A stretch of 64,000 bases of DNA, taken from contig NC_046679.1 in NCBI RefSeq assembly GCF_009870125.1, positions 62,001-126,000 on the forward strand, in the 5' to 3' direction. The DNA comes from Drosophila pseudoobscura. Lineage: Eukaryota > Arthropoda > Insecta > Diptera > Drosophilidae. Below the pieces are notes generated by a model, which had not been told where the DNA came from, made no database searches, and saw only the letters and a list, made by a program, of their open reading frames with translations. Positions 51,499 to 60,979 of the stretch are shown here, piece after piece (position 1 is the stretch's first letter; the number at the start of each line of letters is the position of its first letter). The position numbers were made by a program, and so were the translations under genes.

Positions 51499-51616
51499 GT
51501 GCCGAAACTGAAAAAACGTGGGGAAGGCTGCAGCCGCTGCTGTCCCCCCCCCCCCCCCCCTCCAACATTCTCACGCTTGTGTATAAGTGCGTCAATAAAG
51601 CAACAAACTATAAACA

Positions 51617-53695
51617 ATGGTGCGTAAACCGTGCCCAAAATCAAAAAAGAAGACCAATTTGGCCTCATGTGCTCAGTGTTCTGACACCGATGACGATCTG
51701 CACTCCCCCCCGCAACTAATGCAGTCTGATCTACGCCCCCTCTCCTGTCGTTCGACCTCTTTGGCGGATCTGACAAGTGACATGCCATCAACTTCAGCTG
51801 CCGCTGCAGCCAAGACGATGCAGGCCCCGTCCTCTGCACTGTCAACCAAGCCATCGCTATCCCCCCTCGCTACCATGGTAACCAGAGCCTCTGCTGCAGC
51901 TGCCCGTGCTGCCATTCCTGCTGCTGCCAAAGCCGCCGCCCCTACTCGCGTAGCTGCCGCCGCAGCTAAACGCCCTCCAGCAGCAACAGCTCCCACTACG
52001 GATAGCGCTGCTCGTGTAGCCGCCCACGCCGTTCAACGCCCTCCAGTTTCCACTGGTGCCCTTGCAGCGCCTCTGCCGAGTCAGCCGACACTGCACGAGA
52101 TCCTCAAGGTGCAGCGGGAGAAACTGGCATTGGAAAGGATAGCAACTGCCAAGCGGATGGCAGAGTACGAGGCTCGGAACAAGAAGCGAACGACCACCTT
52201 ACGCCCGCCGATTACAAAGGCGTTGGCAAAGAAGACCAAACGGACAGTATCCTCCAATGAAACGCCTGACCCTAACCAGATGTACACTGCAAACTACTAC
52301 AATGTACTGTCGGATGCTGACGACTTAATAAACGACGAGATGGATGTGGACACTGACTGCAGCGAGGGAGAGACGGAAGCCGAGGAACCTGTTCCCACAA
52401 ACAGGCCCTCTACTCCTCACTCCACCCCCCCGCCTGCCCCTACTGCCGCGCACGCACCCAACGATGCTGCCACTGCTACTGCTGACGCCAGAACTGTGCG
52501 GCCAGCCCCTATATACATTCCAAATGTCACTGAAATCGTTCCCCTGCTCCAAGGCATAGACAATGCCATTGGCGCAGGCACATACGACACCAAGACGGCC
52601 AACAATGGCTCTCTTAAAATCATGTGCCATACAATAGACGGCTATAGGACCCTAATTCGGATCCTATCTGAGGGGGAAGGTGTGGATTTCCATACATTTC
52701 GCCTGCGAAGCGAGAGGGGTATGCGCATCGTCATACGTCACCTGCATCGCTCCACACCCACAGACTGGGTGCGCGAACAGCTCGGAAGACTTGGATACAA
52801 GGTGAGGCACATTGCCAACATACCGAAACGTTTCACGAAGGAGCCGTTGGACCTATTCGAGGTCGAGCTTGAGCCCCAGGAGAACAACAGCAGCATTTAT
52901 GAACTAAAGGCAATTTGCAGCCAGCGGATCAAGGTCGAGAAGCCCATACGCGCGCCAGGCGTTCCTCAGTGCCACAAATGCCAAATGTTTGGGCACTCCA
53001 AGAACTACTGCAACCGAGCAGTCATATGCCTGAAGTGTGGAGAGAAGCATGACCCCAAGGACTGTCCCAAGAAGCGAGATGAGGTGCCGAAATGTGCAAA
53101 TTGCAGTGGTCCCCATGTTGCCAGCTACCGTGGTTGTACCAAATACAAAGAGTACTGCAATAAAAGGAGAAATGGGTTAGAGCAGACCAACAACATGCTA
53201 AGAAAACTTTCGATGCCCACCTTACCCGCCACTCAGGGCCTGCAGCGTCCCCGCCAGCCACCTGTCATGAACCAGCAGGGCTTTCCAGCACTGCAGCAGC
53301 CAAGCCGCCGGCGAGCGCGCTCAGGCGCGAGAGCTCCTGCTCCTCCAGCTCAGAGGAGCAGCTATGCCGATGCACTCCGCACAAGGCAGCCAGCGAGTCA
53401 TCCCCAGCCCCTCCCAGGGAGCCAAGTATGGCAGTCAACTCTACCCACAGCAACCGCAGCTGGATTCCAGCCCACGGTGAACAACCAGAACTCCTGTCCT
53501 AGCGATGAACTCAGCCAGAAGCTGGACTACCTAATCGCACTGCTGACACAGGAGCGAATCCAGCATGCGGCCGCCGCTGCTGAATCCGCCCAGAAACTGG
53601 AAGGAAAGATGGACGTACTAATCGCGCAGATGACTAGGCTGACGGATTGCCTGTATGCTAGCATCCAGGCGAATTCCTCTGCCAGTAACATATAG
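51617..53695 (+). CDS. gag: GP6 Gag (TART-like, 692 aa), pol-less element
   Basis: Complete GP-type Gag, more diverged from GP2/GP3 than they are from each other. Shorter Ala-rich region, a longer acidic insert (DLINDEMDVDTDCSE), RRM-like half and PRE_C2HC core (MRIVIRHLHRSTPTDW), three knuckles (CHKC, CLKCGEKH, CANCSGPH) and C-terminal coiled coil (LSQKLDYLIALL) all intact. The stop context is AACATATAG, so the ATG that starts pol in GP2 and GP3 is gone. An open frame of 692 codons after loss of pol suggests either recent deletion or selection on Gag alone. Confidence 0.92.
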   Translation: MVRKPCPKSKKKTNLASCAQCSDTDDDLHSPPQLMQSDLRPLSCRSTSLADLTSDMPSTSAAAAAKTMQAPSSALSTKPSLSPLATMVTRASAAAARAAIPAAAKAAAPTRVAAAAAKRPPAATAPTTDSAARVAAHAVQRPPVSTGALAAPLPSQPTLHEILKVQREKLALERIATAKRMAEYEARNKKRTTTLRPPITKALAKKTKRTVSSNETPDPNQMYTANYYNVLSDADDLINDEMDVDTDCSEGETEAEEPVPTNRPSTPHSTPPPAPTAAHAPNDAATATADARTVRPAPIYIPNVTEIVPLLQGIDNAIGAGTYDTKTANNGSLKIMCHTIDGYRTLIRILSEGEGVDFHTFRLRSERGMRIVIRHLHRSTPTDWVREQLGRLGYKVRHIANIPKRFTKEPLDLFEVELEPQENNSSIYELKAICSQRIKVEKPIRAPGVPQCHKCQMFGHSKNYCNRAVICLKCGEKHDPKDCPKKRDEVPKCANCSGPHVASYRGCTKYKEYCNKRRNGLEQTNNMLRKLSMPTLPATQGLQRPRQPPVMNQQGFPALQQPSRRRARSGARAPAPPAQRSSYADALRTRQPASHPQPLPGSQVWQSTLPTATAAGFQPTVNNQNSCPSDELSQKLDYLIALLTQERIQHAAAAAESAQKLEGKMDVLIAQMTRLTDCLYASIQANSSASNI

Positions 53696-53989
53696 TACCA
53701 GTACTGATTGCTACAATTGACATGCATTAGCTCTGGCTGCCCCGGACCAGTGGGCAGAAGAGAAACGAAAACAAGACAAAGCAAATATGAAGACAAGAAT
53801 TAGAATAGAAAACATACTTATATAATCTCCCTTTTCTGCCAAAATGTTTCCCCTTAGTCGATAATGTAAACTTAAACTTAATTTAAAGTCAAGAGTATTT
53901 TATGCTTTAGCTCTACCCACTCCCTCTCCCCCCCCTCTGGCTAACGGACTGTTGCCAAGGTGGAGAGATTTCCCCACAATGAAGACCGC

Positions 53990-54007
53990 GCCGGCAGCAC
54001 TGCCGGC
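53990..54007 (+). other. Conserved 8-bp hairpin in GP6 3' UTR (CA loop)
   Basis: GCCGGCAG-CA-CTGCCGGC. The loop has changed, the stem has not. Confidence 0.68.
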
Positions 54008-54148
54008 AGAGGAGATTTCGTGCTGTCTAAAGCATCGTATTTGTTGTCTACGGCTGCTAACAGCAGCTCGTAGACGGCTATTTACGCAAATTATAATAAG
54101 CTACAGCCCCAATAATTTGTACATAATATGCTATAATAGTATAAGTAC

Positions 54149-54274
54149 AATAAAGTCCCCATAGCGCAACGTAACTCTGGCTCCCCTAACCTGCTGGATC
54201 AGGCCAAGGCGCGAGCTGGGTTACGTTGCGTTATGTTAGTTGCGTATTGCCACCGTGCATACGACAAACAAAAA
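54149..54274 (+). terminator. GP6 3'-end module with paired changes in the stem
   Basis: AATAAA 54149-54154; arms 54160-54183 and 54213-54235. Relative to GP1, gcgtaac becomes gcgcaac (U-G to C-G) and gtagcc becomes gtaact (G-U to A-U at the fourth base). Both keep pairing with the right arm. Tail about A5. Confidence 0.62.
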
Positions 54275-57271
54275 GGAATCCTTCATATTGCCCTGCCCAA
54301 CATAACAACGGACCACATTCAGTGTGCATCCGCTACCCTGACCCTGCCTGATGGCGGCCGACTGGTGGTCTCTTCCATTTACTGCCCCCCAATGCAGGAA
54401 TGGACTGAGGAGGACTTCTTGGCATTGTTTGGTCAGTTGGGGCCGAGATTCATTGCTGCCGGCGATTGGAACGCGAAGAATTCATGGTGGGGAAACGCAA
54501 GGGCGTGCAGAAGAGGTGGAAATCTGCTCAGGGCCGTTCAGGGAAGTAGCTGCAACATCCTGGCTACTGGATCTCCAACTCACTACCCGTACAATACTCG
54601 GCATACACCATCTGCAATCGACTTCGCGGTCTACAAGGGCGTGAGGGACGAGTTGCTGCGTATATCCCATCTGAATGACCTCTCATCTGATCATCTCCCA
54701 ATGGTGATTCAGTTGAGCATGTCCCCAGCGGAGGCGGTGAACAGGAGACGCCTCTTGCCCCCAGGGGCCAGCATCTCGAGGTTCCAATCGTGGCTGGACT
54801 CGCACATCCATCTGAATACTGAGCTCAGGTCAGCAGAGGATGTTGATGACGCAGCTAGCATTCTGGAGAGGAACGTGTTGGAGGCAGCTGAACATGCCAC
54901 AAGCAGTCTGAGGAGGCCCGTCCGACCTAGAGTCCAAGCTGAGTACCAGGTCAGCAATCGAATACGGCTGATGATTGCCACCAAGAGGCGCCTGAGGAAC
55001 ATGCTGAAGCGGAATCAGGACCCGGCAGTGCGACAGCTGTTCAATATGCTTGGCAACAGGATCCACAAGGAGCTGGAAGCGGACAAAGCCAGACGCGCGG
55101 ACGCAATCATTGGTTCAATCGACCCCACCGATCGATACAGCATGGCAAAGCTGTGGAGATTGACCAATGGATTGAAGCGGCAGCCAGCAGCCAACTTGCC
55201 TGTCCGAAAGTTTTGCGCCGATGGAGATGACAATGCAGACGATCCCTGGTGTAAGAGCACGGAGGAGAAGGCAGAGTCCTTTGCGAGGCATCTTGAGCAG
55301 AGATTCAAGCCTATTCTGACCAACGCGGCAGCCGATATACGAGTCATCGAGGAGTCCCTTGAAGAGTCTGGATCCCCTGGTCCCAATTTGAGATTCAGGG
55401 CGATCACTCTTCCTGAGATTGAGGCACAGGTCAAGGTATTGAAGCTGAAAAAGGCCCCAGGAATGGACAGGATCGACAACCGGACAATAAAGGCTCTACC
55501 TAAGTCTGCTCTGCTATACTTCGCGCTAATATGCAACAGCTCCCTTAGGATTGGTTGTTTTCCTAACAGATGGAAGCACGCTGCTGTTAGCATGATCCCC
55601 AAACCAGGAAAACCCGCCGATAAGTTGGCATCTTATCGCCCTATCAGTCTGCTTTCGGGTCTGTCGAAACTGTTTGAGCGACTCATTCTGACCAGGATGA
55701 TGGAAGCTGATGGATTTGTCGAGGCTATTCCAAACCATCAGTTTGGCTTCAGACATGTGCACGCGGCTGAACACCAATTGGGGAGAGTTACGAAGTTTAT
55801 CCTGTCTACCTACGAGAAGAACCTGTACTGCTCTGCCATATATATGGACATCCAGGAGGCCTTCGATCGAGTCTGGCATGCGGGCCTGAAGCACAAGTTG
55901 AAGCAGCTGTTGCCGGCAGCAATATACAGAGTCTTGGCTAACTATTTGGACGATCGCACTTTCTATGTGGAATGCACAGGCGGCGTCAAATCAGGAAGCA
56001 AAAAGATTGCAGCAGGCGTTCCACAGGGCAGTGTACTCGGACCCGTACTGTACAACCTGTACACCCACGACATGCCGCTTCCTCGCGACAGTGGTATGCT
56101 CTTGGCCACTTATGCTGACGACACAGCAATCCTGGCGACTGGCATGAATCAGCTCATGGCTACCAACAAGCTCAACCGCTTCCTGCACTGCATCTCCAAC
56201 TGGGCAAAGAAATGGGGCATCACCATCAACGCTACCAAAACTGTGCATATAGTGCATACGTTGCGCTCGATCCAGCAGCCAGATGATGATTTGCAGCCGC
56301 ACATCGCCGACCAGCGAATCAGTAGCGTCGCCGTGCACTCATATCTGGGGGTCAAGCTGGACGCCAAGCTGCAGTTCCACACACACATCACCAACGTCGT
56401 CACCAAGGTCAGGGCAAGGGTCCAAAAACTGCGCTGGCTCCTAAACACAAACAGCAGGCTGAATCTCAACACCAAGGTAATGCTGTACAAGCAAATGATC
56501 GCACCGATCTGGCAGTACACATTGGCCGTATGGGGCCCATTAGCGAGCAGCGCAGAATTTGGACGAATACAAGTGGAACAGAACAAGACCCTTCGACTTA
56601 TTTGCAATGCGCCATGGTACGTGAGGAACGACACCATCCACAGGGACCTGGAAGTGGACACGGTCGAGGCAATCTACGAGAGGACGTGCAAGAGGTACAC
56701 GGAGCAGATGAGATCCCACCACAACATTGAGGCAGCCAAAGTGGTCAATGACCCGTATGTACCGCACCGTATCACTAGACCCCGGTATTCCGAGTATCTT
56801 GCCAAACACCTTCCCAAAGAACTCGCGAAGCACGAGTGGAGCCGTATCGAAATGATCCCCAACCAGCGCCCGTTCACCGAAGAAGACCAAATCAGCCACG
56901 ACAGGAACCTCGATGAAACGCGGAGGATGCTCATCAGAATGGATCGCCCAGTGTCGCCGCCACAGGAGTACAACTACTACACAGAGGTTATACTCCCAAG
57001 ACGAAGGCTACTGGAGCCTGCCCCCATAGCCACAATAGACCTAACGGTCAGCAGCAGAAGACAGCGACTGGAGCAATTGGGCCTGGCAATTGAAGCAGCT
57101 CTGAACGAGATATCCACCGAACAGTTGCCTGACACACATTCGCGGCACAGCGATAACGGCCAAGGCAATGGAAGCACACACACGCACACTAACACAAATG
57201 CCCAGGGAAATCAACCACCGCCAGCAACAGGAACAAGAAGCACTGAAAACAACAACCAAAATGTTCAGTAG
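54233..57271 (+). CDS. GP6/GP7 junction fusion ORF: AUG from GP6 3' end, then truncated pol (1012 aa)
   Basis: A true ATG at 54233, in the conserved 3' terminus of GP6 (gcgttATGttag), reads in frame across the A tail into GP7 pol: 14 leader residues (MLVAYCHRAYDKQK), then GILHIALP. The pol part lacks the N-terminal 84 or so residues, including the catalytic Glu of SESH, but keeps GDWNA, SDH, a full RT (motif A, PQGSVLGP, YADD at 56111-56122) and the C-terminal domain. By origin a truncated pseudogene; whether the fusion is expressed is unknown. Residue differences from GP2 include FRHVHAAEH and GSKKIAAGV. Confidence 0.7.
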   Translation: MLVAYCHRAYDKQKGILHIALPNITTDHIQCASATLTLPDGGRLVVSSIYCPPMQEWTEEDFLALFGQLGPRFIAAGDWNAKNSWWGNARACRRGGNLLRAVQGSSCNILATGSPTHYPYNTRHTPSAIDFAVYKGVRDELLRISHLNDLSSDHLPMVIQLSMSPAEAVNRRRLLPPGASISRFQSWLDSHIHLNTELRSAEDVDDAASILERNVLEAAEHATSSLRRPVRPRVQAEYQVSNRIRLMIATKRRLRNMLKRNQDPAVRQLFNMLGNRIHKELEADKARRADAIIGSIDPTDRYSMAKLWRLTNGLKRQPAANLPVRKFCADGDDNADDPWCKSTEEKAESFARHLEQRFKPILTNAAADIRVIEESLEESGSPGPNLRFRAITLPEIEAQVKVLKLKKAPGMDRIDNRTIKALPKSALLYFALICNSSLRIGCFPNRWKHAAVSMIPKPGKPADKLASYRPISLLSGLSKLFERLILTRMMEADGFVEAIPNHQFGFRHVHAAEHQLGRVTKFILSTYEKNLYCSAIYMDIQEAFDRVWHAGLKHKLKQLLPAAIYRVLANYLDDRTFYVECTGGVKSGSKKIAAGVPQGSVLGPVLYNLYTHDMPLPRDSGMLLATYADDTAILATGMNQLMATNKLNRFLHCISNWAKKWGITINATKTVHIVHTLRSIQQPDDDLQPHIADQRISSVAVHSYLGVKLDAKLQFHTHITNVVTKVRARVQKLRWLLNTNSRLNLNTKVMLYKQMIAPIWQYTLAVWGPLASSAEFGRIQVEQNKTLRLICNAPWYVRNDTIHRDLEVDTVEAIYERTCKRYTEQMRSHHNIEAAKVVNDPYVPHRITRPRYSEYLAKHLPKELAKHEWSRIEMIPNQRPFTEEDQISHDRNLDETRRMLIRMDRPVSPPQEYNYYTEVILPRRRLLEPAPIATIDLTVSSRRQRLEQLGLAIEAALNEISTEQLPDTHSRHSDNGQGNGSTHTHTNTNAQGNQPPPATGTRSTENNNQNVQ

Positions 57272-58102
57272 CAGCGATGACTTACCGCCAGCAAAGTCCC
57301 GTTCAGCCCCTAAGAGTGCAACAACCATGGCTGCCACATTCTTACACAGAATACACACACACACGGGAAAAAAAAACACAGAGGCATATGCGAGCGCGAC
57401 AAATAGCCGTTTCGGTATGAGAACACTGACAAATATCACTCCTAACCGACCAACTGGCGACATGGAAATGGACAGCTGCAAATTGTTTAAAAGAGTAGAA
57501 GACTCATGCGACCGACTGCCAAAAACGCGTCCGACCAAGGCGCCGCTGTTCACAACTATGAACGTTAGCATTTCTGCTGCGAAACTTCTGTTTCTCCTTC
57601 TCCTATAGATCCCGAACTGGCGCCAGTGATCTCCCTGAGAGGAAGAGAGAAGACAACAACAACTTCTGGAAGGTGGTGGATTTCTGCCATTTCCACTGCC
57701 GAGACAACTGACTGCTGCGCAAAACCACATACACACACATCCACACAGACACTCAACCCATTGCTGGCCGCCCCGGACCAGAGGGCGGAACAGAAACGAA
57801 AGAAGAAACGAAGATGTAAACAAAAGAAGCAATAGCTCTGGCTGCCCCGGACCAGTGGGCAGAGGAGATACAAAAACAAGACAAAAAGGAATTAGACAAT
57901 AATTAGACTAAATAAAATATATATGTACATAATCGCCCTCTCTGCCAATGTAAGGCAACCAAGATGTTCCCCTTAATTATAGTCTACATATAAATTTAGT
58001 CTAAGTCAAGAGTATTATGCTTTAACTCTACCCCCTCCCCCTCCCCCCTTTGGCAAACGGACTGTTTACCAAAGCGGAGAGATATTTACAAAAGATGACT
58101 GC

Positions 58103-58120
58103 GCCGGCAGAACTGCTGGC
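58103..58120 (+). other. Conserved 8-bp hairpin in GP7 3' UTR (one G-U pair)
   Basis: GCCGGCAG-AA-CTGCTGGC. Confidence 0.65.
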
Positions 58121-58258
58121 AATGAGATTTCTTGCTGTAAAAAGCACTGTATTTGCTGCCTACGGCTGCTAAATAGCAGCCTGTAGACAGCTGTATACGT
58201 ACATTTATTATTAACAGCCCCAATACATTGTACCTAAAATGCTAAGAAGTATCTGTAC

Positions 58259-58384
58259 AATAAAGTCCACATAGCGTAACGTAGCCCTGGCTCCCCTAAC
58301 CTGCTGGAGCAGGCCAAGGCTCGAGCCGGGTTACGTTGCGTTATGATAGTTACGTATCGCCTCCGCTGCATACGACACATCAAA
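58259..58384 (+). terminator. GP7 3'-end module: AATAAA, stem-loop, short A tail
   Basis: AATAAA 58259-58264; arms 58270-58293 and 58323-58345; the inner loop has cctgctggagcagg, a nested hairpin that is stronger than in GP1. Confidence 0.6.
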
Positions 58385-58420
58385 CCCCTTTTATTCTTCC
58401 ACAGATACGAATACACTCAC

Positions 58421-58599
58421 CTTCACAGAAAATCGTAGTCCACATCCAGAATGACGATGCACTGGACCTCGGCCAGCTTCAGCCCTGTTGATGCTGTCCT
58501 GCAGTCCCAGCTCAGCGCCGACACTCGCAAGGATCTCACTTCACAGCCGACGACGAGGCCAATAGGCGTAATGATGTTCTCCACGGCTGCATACTCCAC
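58421..58599 (-). other. Antisense exon-like ORF in R 3' UTR
   Basis: On the minus strand a T-rich tract ending TTTTGTTTTCAG (acceptor-like, AG at 58601-58600) is followed by about 58 codons (VEYAAVENIITPIGL...) to a TGA at 58425-58423. A donor-like AAG|GTGAGTG and then AATAAA (about 58394-58389) come next. I do not recognise the protein. It could be a captured host exon or chance; a 58-codon open frame in GC-rich DNA is not rare. Confidence 0.3.
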
Positions 58600-58829
58600 C
58601 TGAAAACAAAATAAAAACAATTAAAATAATGTAAACAAAGTAGCAATAAGTATAGTGTTACCCTAGCATTTAGACAAATTATCGATACCTACTAAAAATA
58701 CCAAATAAGCCAATATCGTAACAAATGTTACCCTGCCAATTAACAGCCACTTCTGCAACTACATGTAATGTAGATAAGCAGCCGGCGCGAAACTATTTGT
58801 AAAATATGCTAATTTTAAGAGTATAATCA

Positions 58830-58950
58830 AATAAAACGGTTCTCTCTTCATGTCAGCCTCCCTCCCCCCCTGCTAATGCAGGTGGCGATGGGATTGGTTC
58901 GACATGAAGAGAGACTGCCAATTTAGTTCGCAAGACGAACACATCAGAAA
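58830..58950 (+). terminator. R1 3'-end module: AATAAA, 14-bp stem, acacatcag end
   Basis: AATAAA 58830-58835; tctctcttcatgtc (58841-58854) is exactly complementary to 58901-58914, with a 46-nt loop. About 33 nt later the element ends at gaacacatcag (58947) plus A's. Same order and spacing as in GP. Confidence 0.65.
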
Positions 58951-58995
58951 ATCAGAAAGAACACATCAGAAAAGTTTACACATCAAAAATAAAAT
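58938..58995 (+). repeat. Serial 5' tags upstream of R2 (acacatcag plus A's)
   Basis: After the R1 end (gaacacatcag, AAA) come atcag-AAAG, then aacacatcag-AAAAG, then acacatc-AAAAATAAAATC. Each is a short copy of the family's last 5-10 nt followed by A's. This matches HeT-A-type tags from transcription starting just inside the upstream 3' end (family knowledge; role inferred). Confidence 0.65.
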
Positions 58996-59056
58996 CAAAT
59001 TTATTATTAAAAATAGTACTTTTCCTACTGTTTTTTCGTGCATTTGCTGACCAATT

Positions 59057-60979
59057 ATGGCAGATCGCGGGAATCGTAGGGGAAAGGCTAAAAAACCGCC
59101 CCCCCCAATAATCCACGTGCACAAAGATAAGTTGCCCCCTCGAATAGAAATGAGAAATTTCTGTGACAACCTCATGGGAGTGGACAATTATGTTCTGGAC
59201 TACCAAGACGGCGGCATGGTCAGAATTGTATGCCCCACCAGAAGATCATACAAGAAGCTTCAAATGTGCGTTGATGATGACGAGCTACTGCCAGTAATCT
59301 CCTCCAGTGAGTCAGAGAGCGAGCATGTAAGTGTGAATGCCCCCCTTGCCCCTCACCTGGGAAAAACTGCTGTTGAGGTTAAATTCAACAACCAAGGCAA
59401 AAGGCCTGCAACCCCGCAGTCCCCTCAGTCAAATGCCCAAAACCAAGCTGCCAAAAAAGTAGTCAAGTCCCCACAAGCACAGCCATTTCAAAGTGCCATG
59501 GATTTGACTTCTGACGAAGAATTAACTGACGTGACAGCCAGACGTTTAACCAGAGAAGACCTGGGCATACCAGCGAGAGTCCCACAGAGAGAGCGAGCGC
59601 CAGCAGCGGCCACACAAAATGCTGCCGGCCCCTCCAGTGGAAACTCCACACTCCACGCCACGCGCTCCGCACCGTCCCAGGGTGCACCTGCAACTGAAAC
59701 TCGACCACCCAAGCCGCCACCAATTGTGCTAACCAAAATCACCAACATTACCGCCACTCTTAAAGAAATTTCGCAGCTAATCCCAGCAGAAAAGTTCCAC
59801 ACCAAGACAACTTCGGCAGGTGGACTTCGCGTCATGTGCAGTGACGTGCAATCTTTCAGGGTACTGCAAAGACATTACAGGGACGAGGCCTGTACCACGC
59901 CATCCTATTCCTACCAGCTACAGTCTGAGAGGGGATACCGAATTGTCATTAGGGACCTGCACCACACCACCGAAAGCGATTTCGTCACTGAACTTCTGGC
60001 CAGCCACGGCCACACAGCCACTTTCGTTCGGGGCATGACGAGGCGAGCTACCAATGAGCCCCTCAACATGTTCGTAGCTCAACTTGAACCAAAGCCAAAC
60101 AACGCTGAGGCGTTGAACATCACTAACATGGGCGGTCAACGAGTCAAAGTCGAGGTGCAGAGGAACACCGGCCCAGTTGTCCAGTGCCACAGGTGTCAAC
60201 GCATTGGGCACACCCACAATTACTGCCGAAATGACTTCGTGTGTGTTAAGTGCGCAGGGCAGCACTCCTCAATTGTTTGCCAAAAACCCTTGCAACAGCC
60301 GGCTAAATGTGCAAACTGTAGCGGCCCTCACCCAGCCAGCTACAGGGGCTGCACCGCTTTTAAAAGTGCAGCGCTGCGCAAGAAGCCGAGCGAACTTGCC
60401 CAAGCCAACAAACTACTACATGATCTGGGCATGCCTGCCCTTCCAATGACTAGAAACCGAAGCCAAAGCCGACGTCGTCGTCAGCCAAGCAAACCACGCA
60501 CTCAGCAGATGAACGCCCATAGCTCCCGTACACGAGAAGAAGCACCCTGCACTTCAAAGCAGGCCCTGAGTTACGCTGCAATTGCCAGAGCGAGCCTCCC
60601 AGCGCAGCAGAAACAGCAACAACAGCGCAGGTCGAGGTCGAAGAGGAAGCTGACGCCAAGTACACGCTTGCAGGAGCAGCTCATAAAGCACCTCAGCCGA
60701 AATCGCTCCAAGAGCGCAGGCCGCTTTAAGAGCACAAATCGCCCGCAAGGCAGCAATAACAACAACAATAATGCCGACCTCAGCAGCTTAAATGAGAAGC
60801 TAGACAAGCTTATTACTCTCCTACAAGTGCAGACGGATCGAAGGAACGAGACCACTAATAACAAGACACAACCCCAACCGAGCCTTGAAGCTAGGCTCTC
60901 CATGATCGAGAAGACACTGTACCGACTTATGGCACGACTCCCACCACCCACAAACGACAATGAGACCTCAAATGCTTAG
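59057..60979 (+). CDS. gag: R2 ORF1 Gag (640 aa)
   Basis: Telomeric-type Gag with basic N-terminus (RGNRRGKAKK), a short N-terminal segment (about 20-78) that loosely resembles the RRM-like half, a Pro/Ser-rich middle with acidic patches, RRM-like half plus PRE_C2HC core (about 223-360; YRIVIRDLHHTTESDF), and zinc knuckles CHRCQRIGH, CVKCAGQH and CANCSGPH (about 376-432). A basic Ser/Arg region (RSQSRRRR, RRSRSKRK) and a C-terminal coiled coil (SLNEKLDKLITLL) follow. The ATG at 59057 is the first in the leader. The stop TAG (60977-60979) overlaps a pol ATG by 8 nt, as in GP. Confidence 0.93.
   Translation: MADRGNRRGKAKKPPPPIIHVHKDKLPPRIEMRNFCDNLMGVDNYVLDYQDGGMVRIVCPTRRSYKKLQMCVDDDELLPVISSSESESEHVSVNAPLAPHLGKTAVEVKFNNQGKRPATPQSPQSNAQNQAAKKVVKSPQAQPFQSAMDLTSDEELTDVTARRLTREDLGIPARVPQRERAPAAATQNAAGPSSGNSTLHATRSAPSQGAPATETRPPKPPPIVLTKITNITATLKEISQLIPAEKFHTKTTSAGGLRVMCSDVQSFRVLQRHYRDEACTTPSYSYQLQSERGYRIVIRDLHHTTESDFVTELLASHGHTATFVRGMTRRATNEPLNMFVAQLEPKPNNAEALNITNMGGQRVKVEVQRNTGPVVQCHRCQRIGHTHNYCRNDFVCVKCAGQHSSIVCQKPLQQPAKCANCSGPHPASYRGCTAFKSAALRKKPSELAQANKLLHDLGMPALPMTRNRSQSRRRRQPSKPRTQQMNAHSSRTREEAPCTSKQALSYAAIARASLPAQQKQQQQRRSRSKRKLTPSTRLQEQLIKHLSRNRSKSAGRFKSTNRPQGSNNNNNNADLSSLNEKLDKLITLLQVQTDRRNETTNNKTQPQPSLEARLSMIEKTLYRLMARLPPPTNDNETSNA

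Larger units (their letters stand above)
51499..54274 (+). mobile_element. GP6: TART-like element with ORF2 deleted (gag-only derivative)
   Basis: It lacks about 165 nt of 5' UTR (it begins at the point matching 33049), keeps a complete gag ORF, then passes in about 30 nt from the gag stop to the CCGGACCAG part of the GP 3' UTR (53730). All of pol and the first 550 nt or so of 3' UTR are missing. The 3' end module (54149-54274) is intact, so it could be mobilised in trans. A C17 tract (51544-51560) lies in its 5' UTR. Confidence 0.9.
54275..58384 (+). mobile_element. GP7: 5'-truncated TART-like copy
   Basis: It starts within the endonuclease at codons for GILHIALP. Pol runs to 57271. The 3' UTR (57272-58380) has an acceptor-like tract (AG 57607-57608), two CCGGACCAG motifs, hairpin 58103-58120, AATAAA 58259-58264, stem 58270-58345 and the terminus acacatcAAA joined to R1. 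Confidence 0.9.
58385..58950 (+). mobile_element. R1: R-family element reduced to its 3' UTR
   Basis: Its first 37 nt are identical to 63964-64000, just after the R2 pol stop, so this is most simply the 3' UTR of the R family. It ends with AATAAA, an inverted repeat, then gaacacatcag plus A's, the same plan as GP. It contains an antisense exon-like ORF (58423-58599). The alternative is a duplicated piece of host DNA flanking R2; sequence beyond 64000 would decide. Confidence 0.7.
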
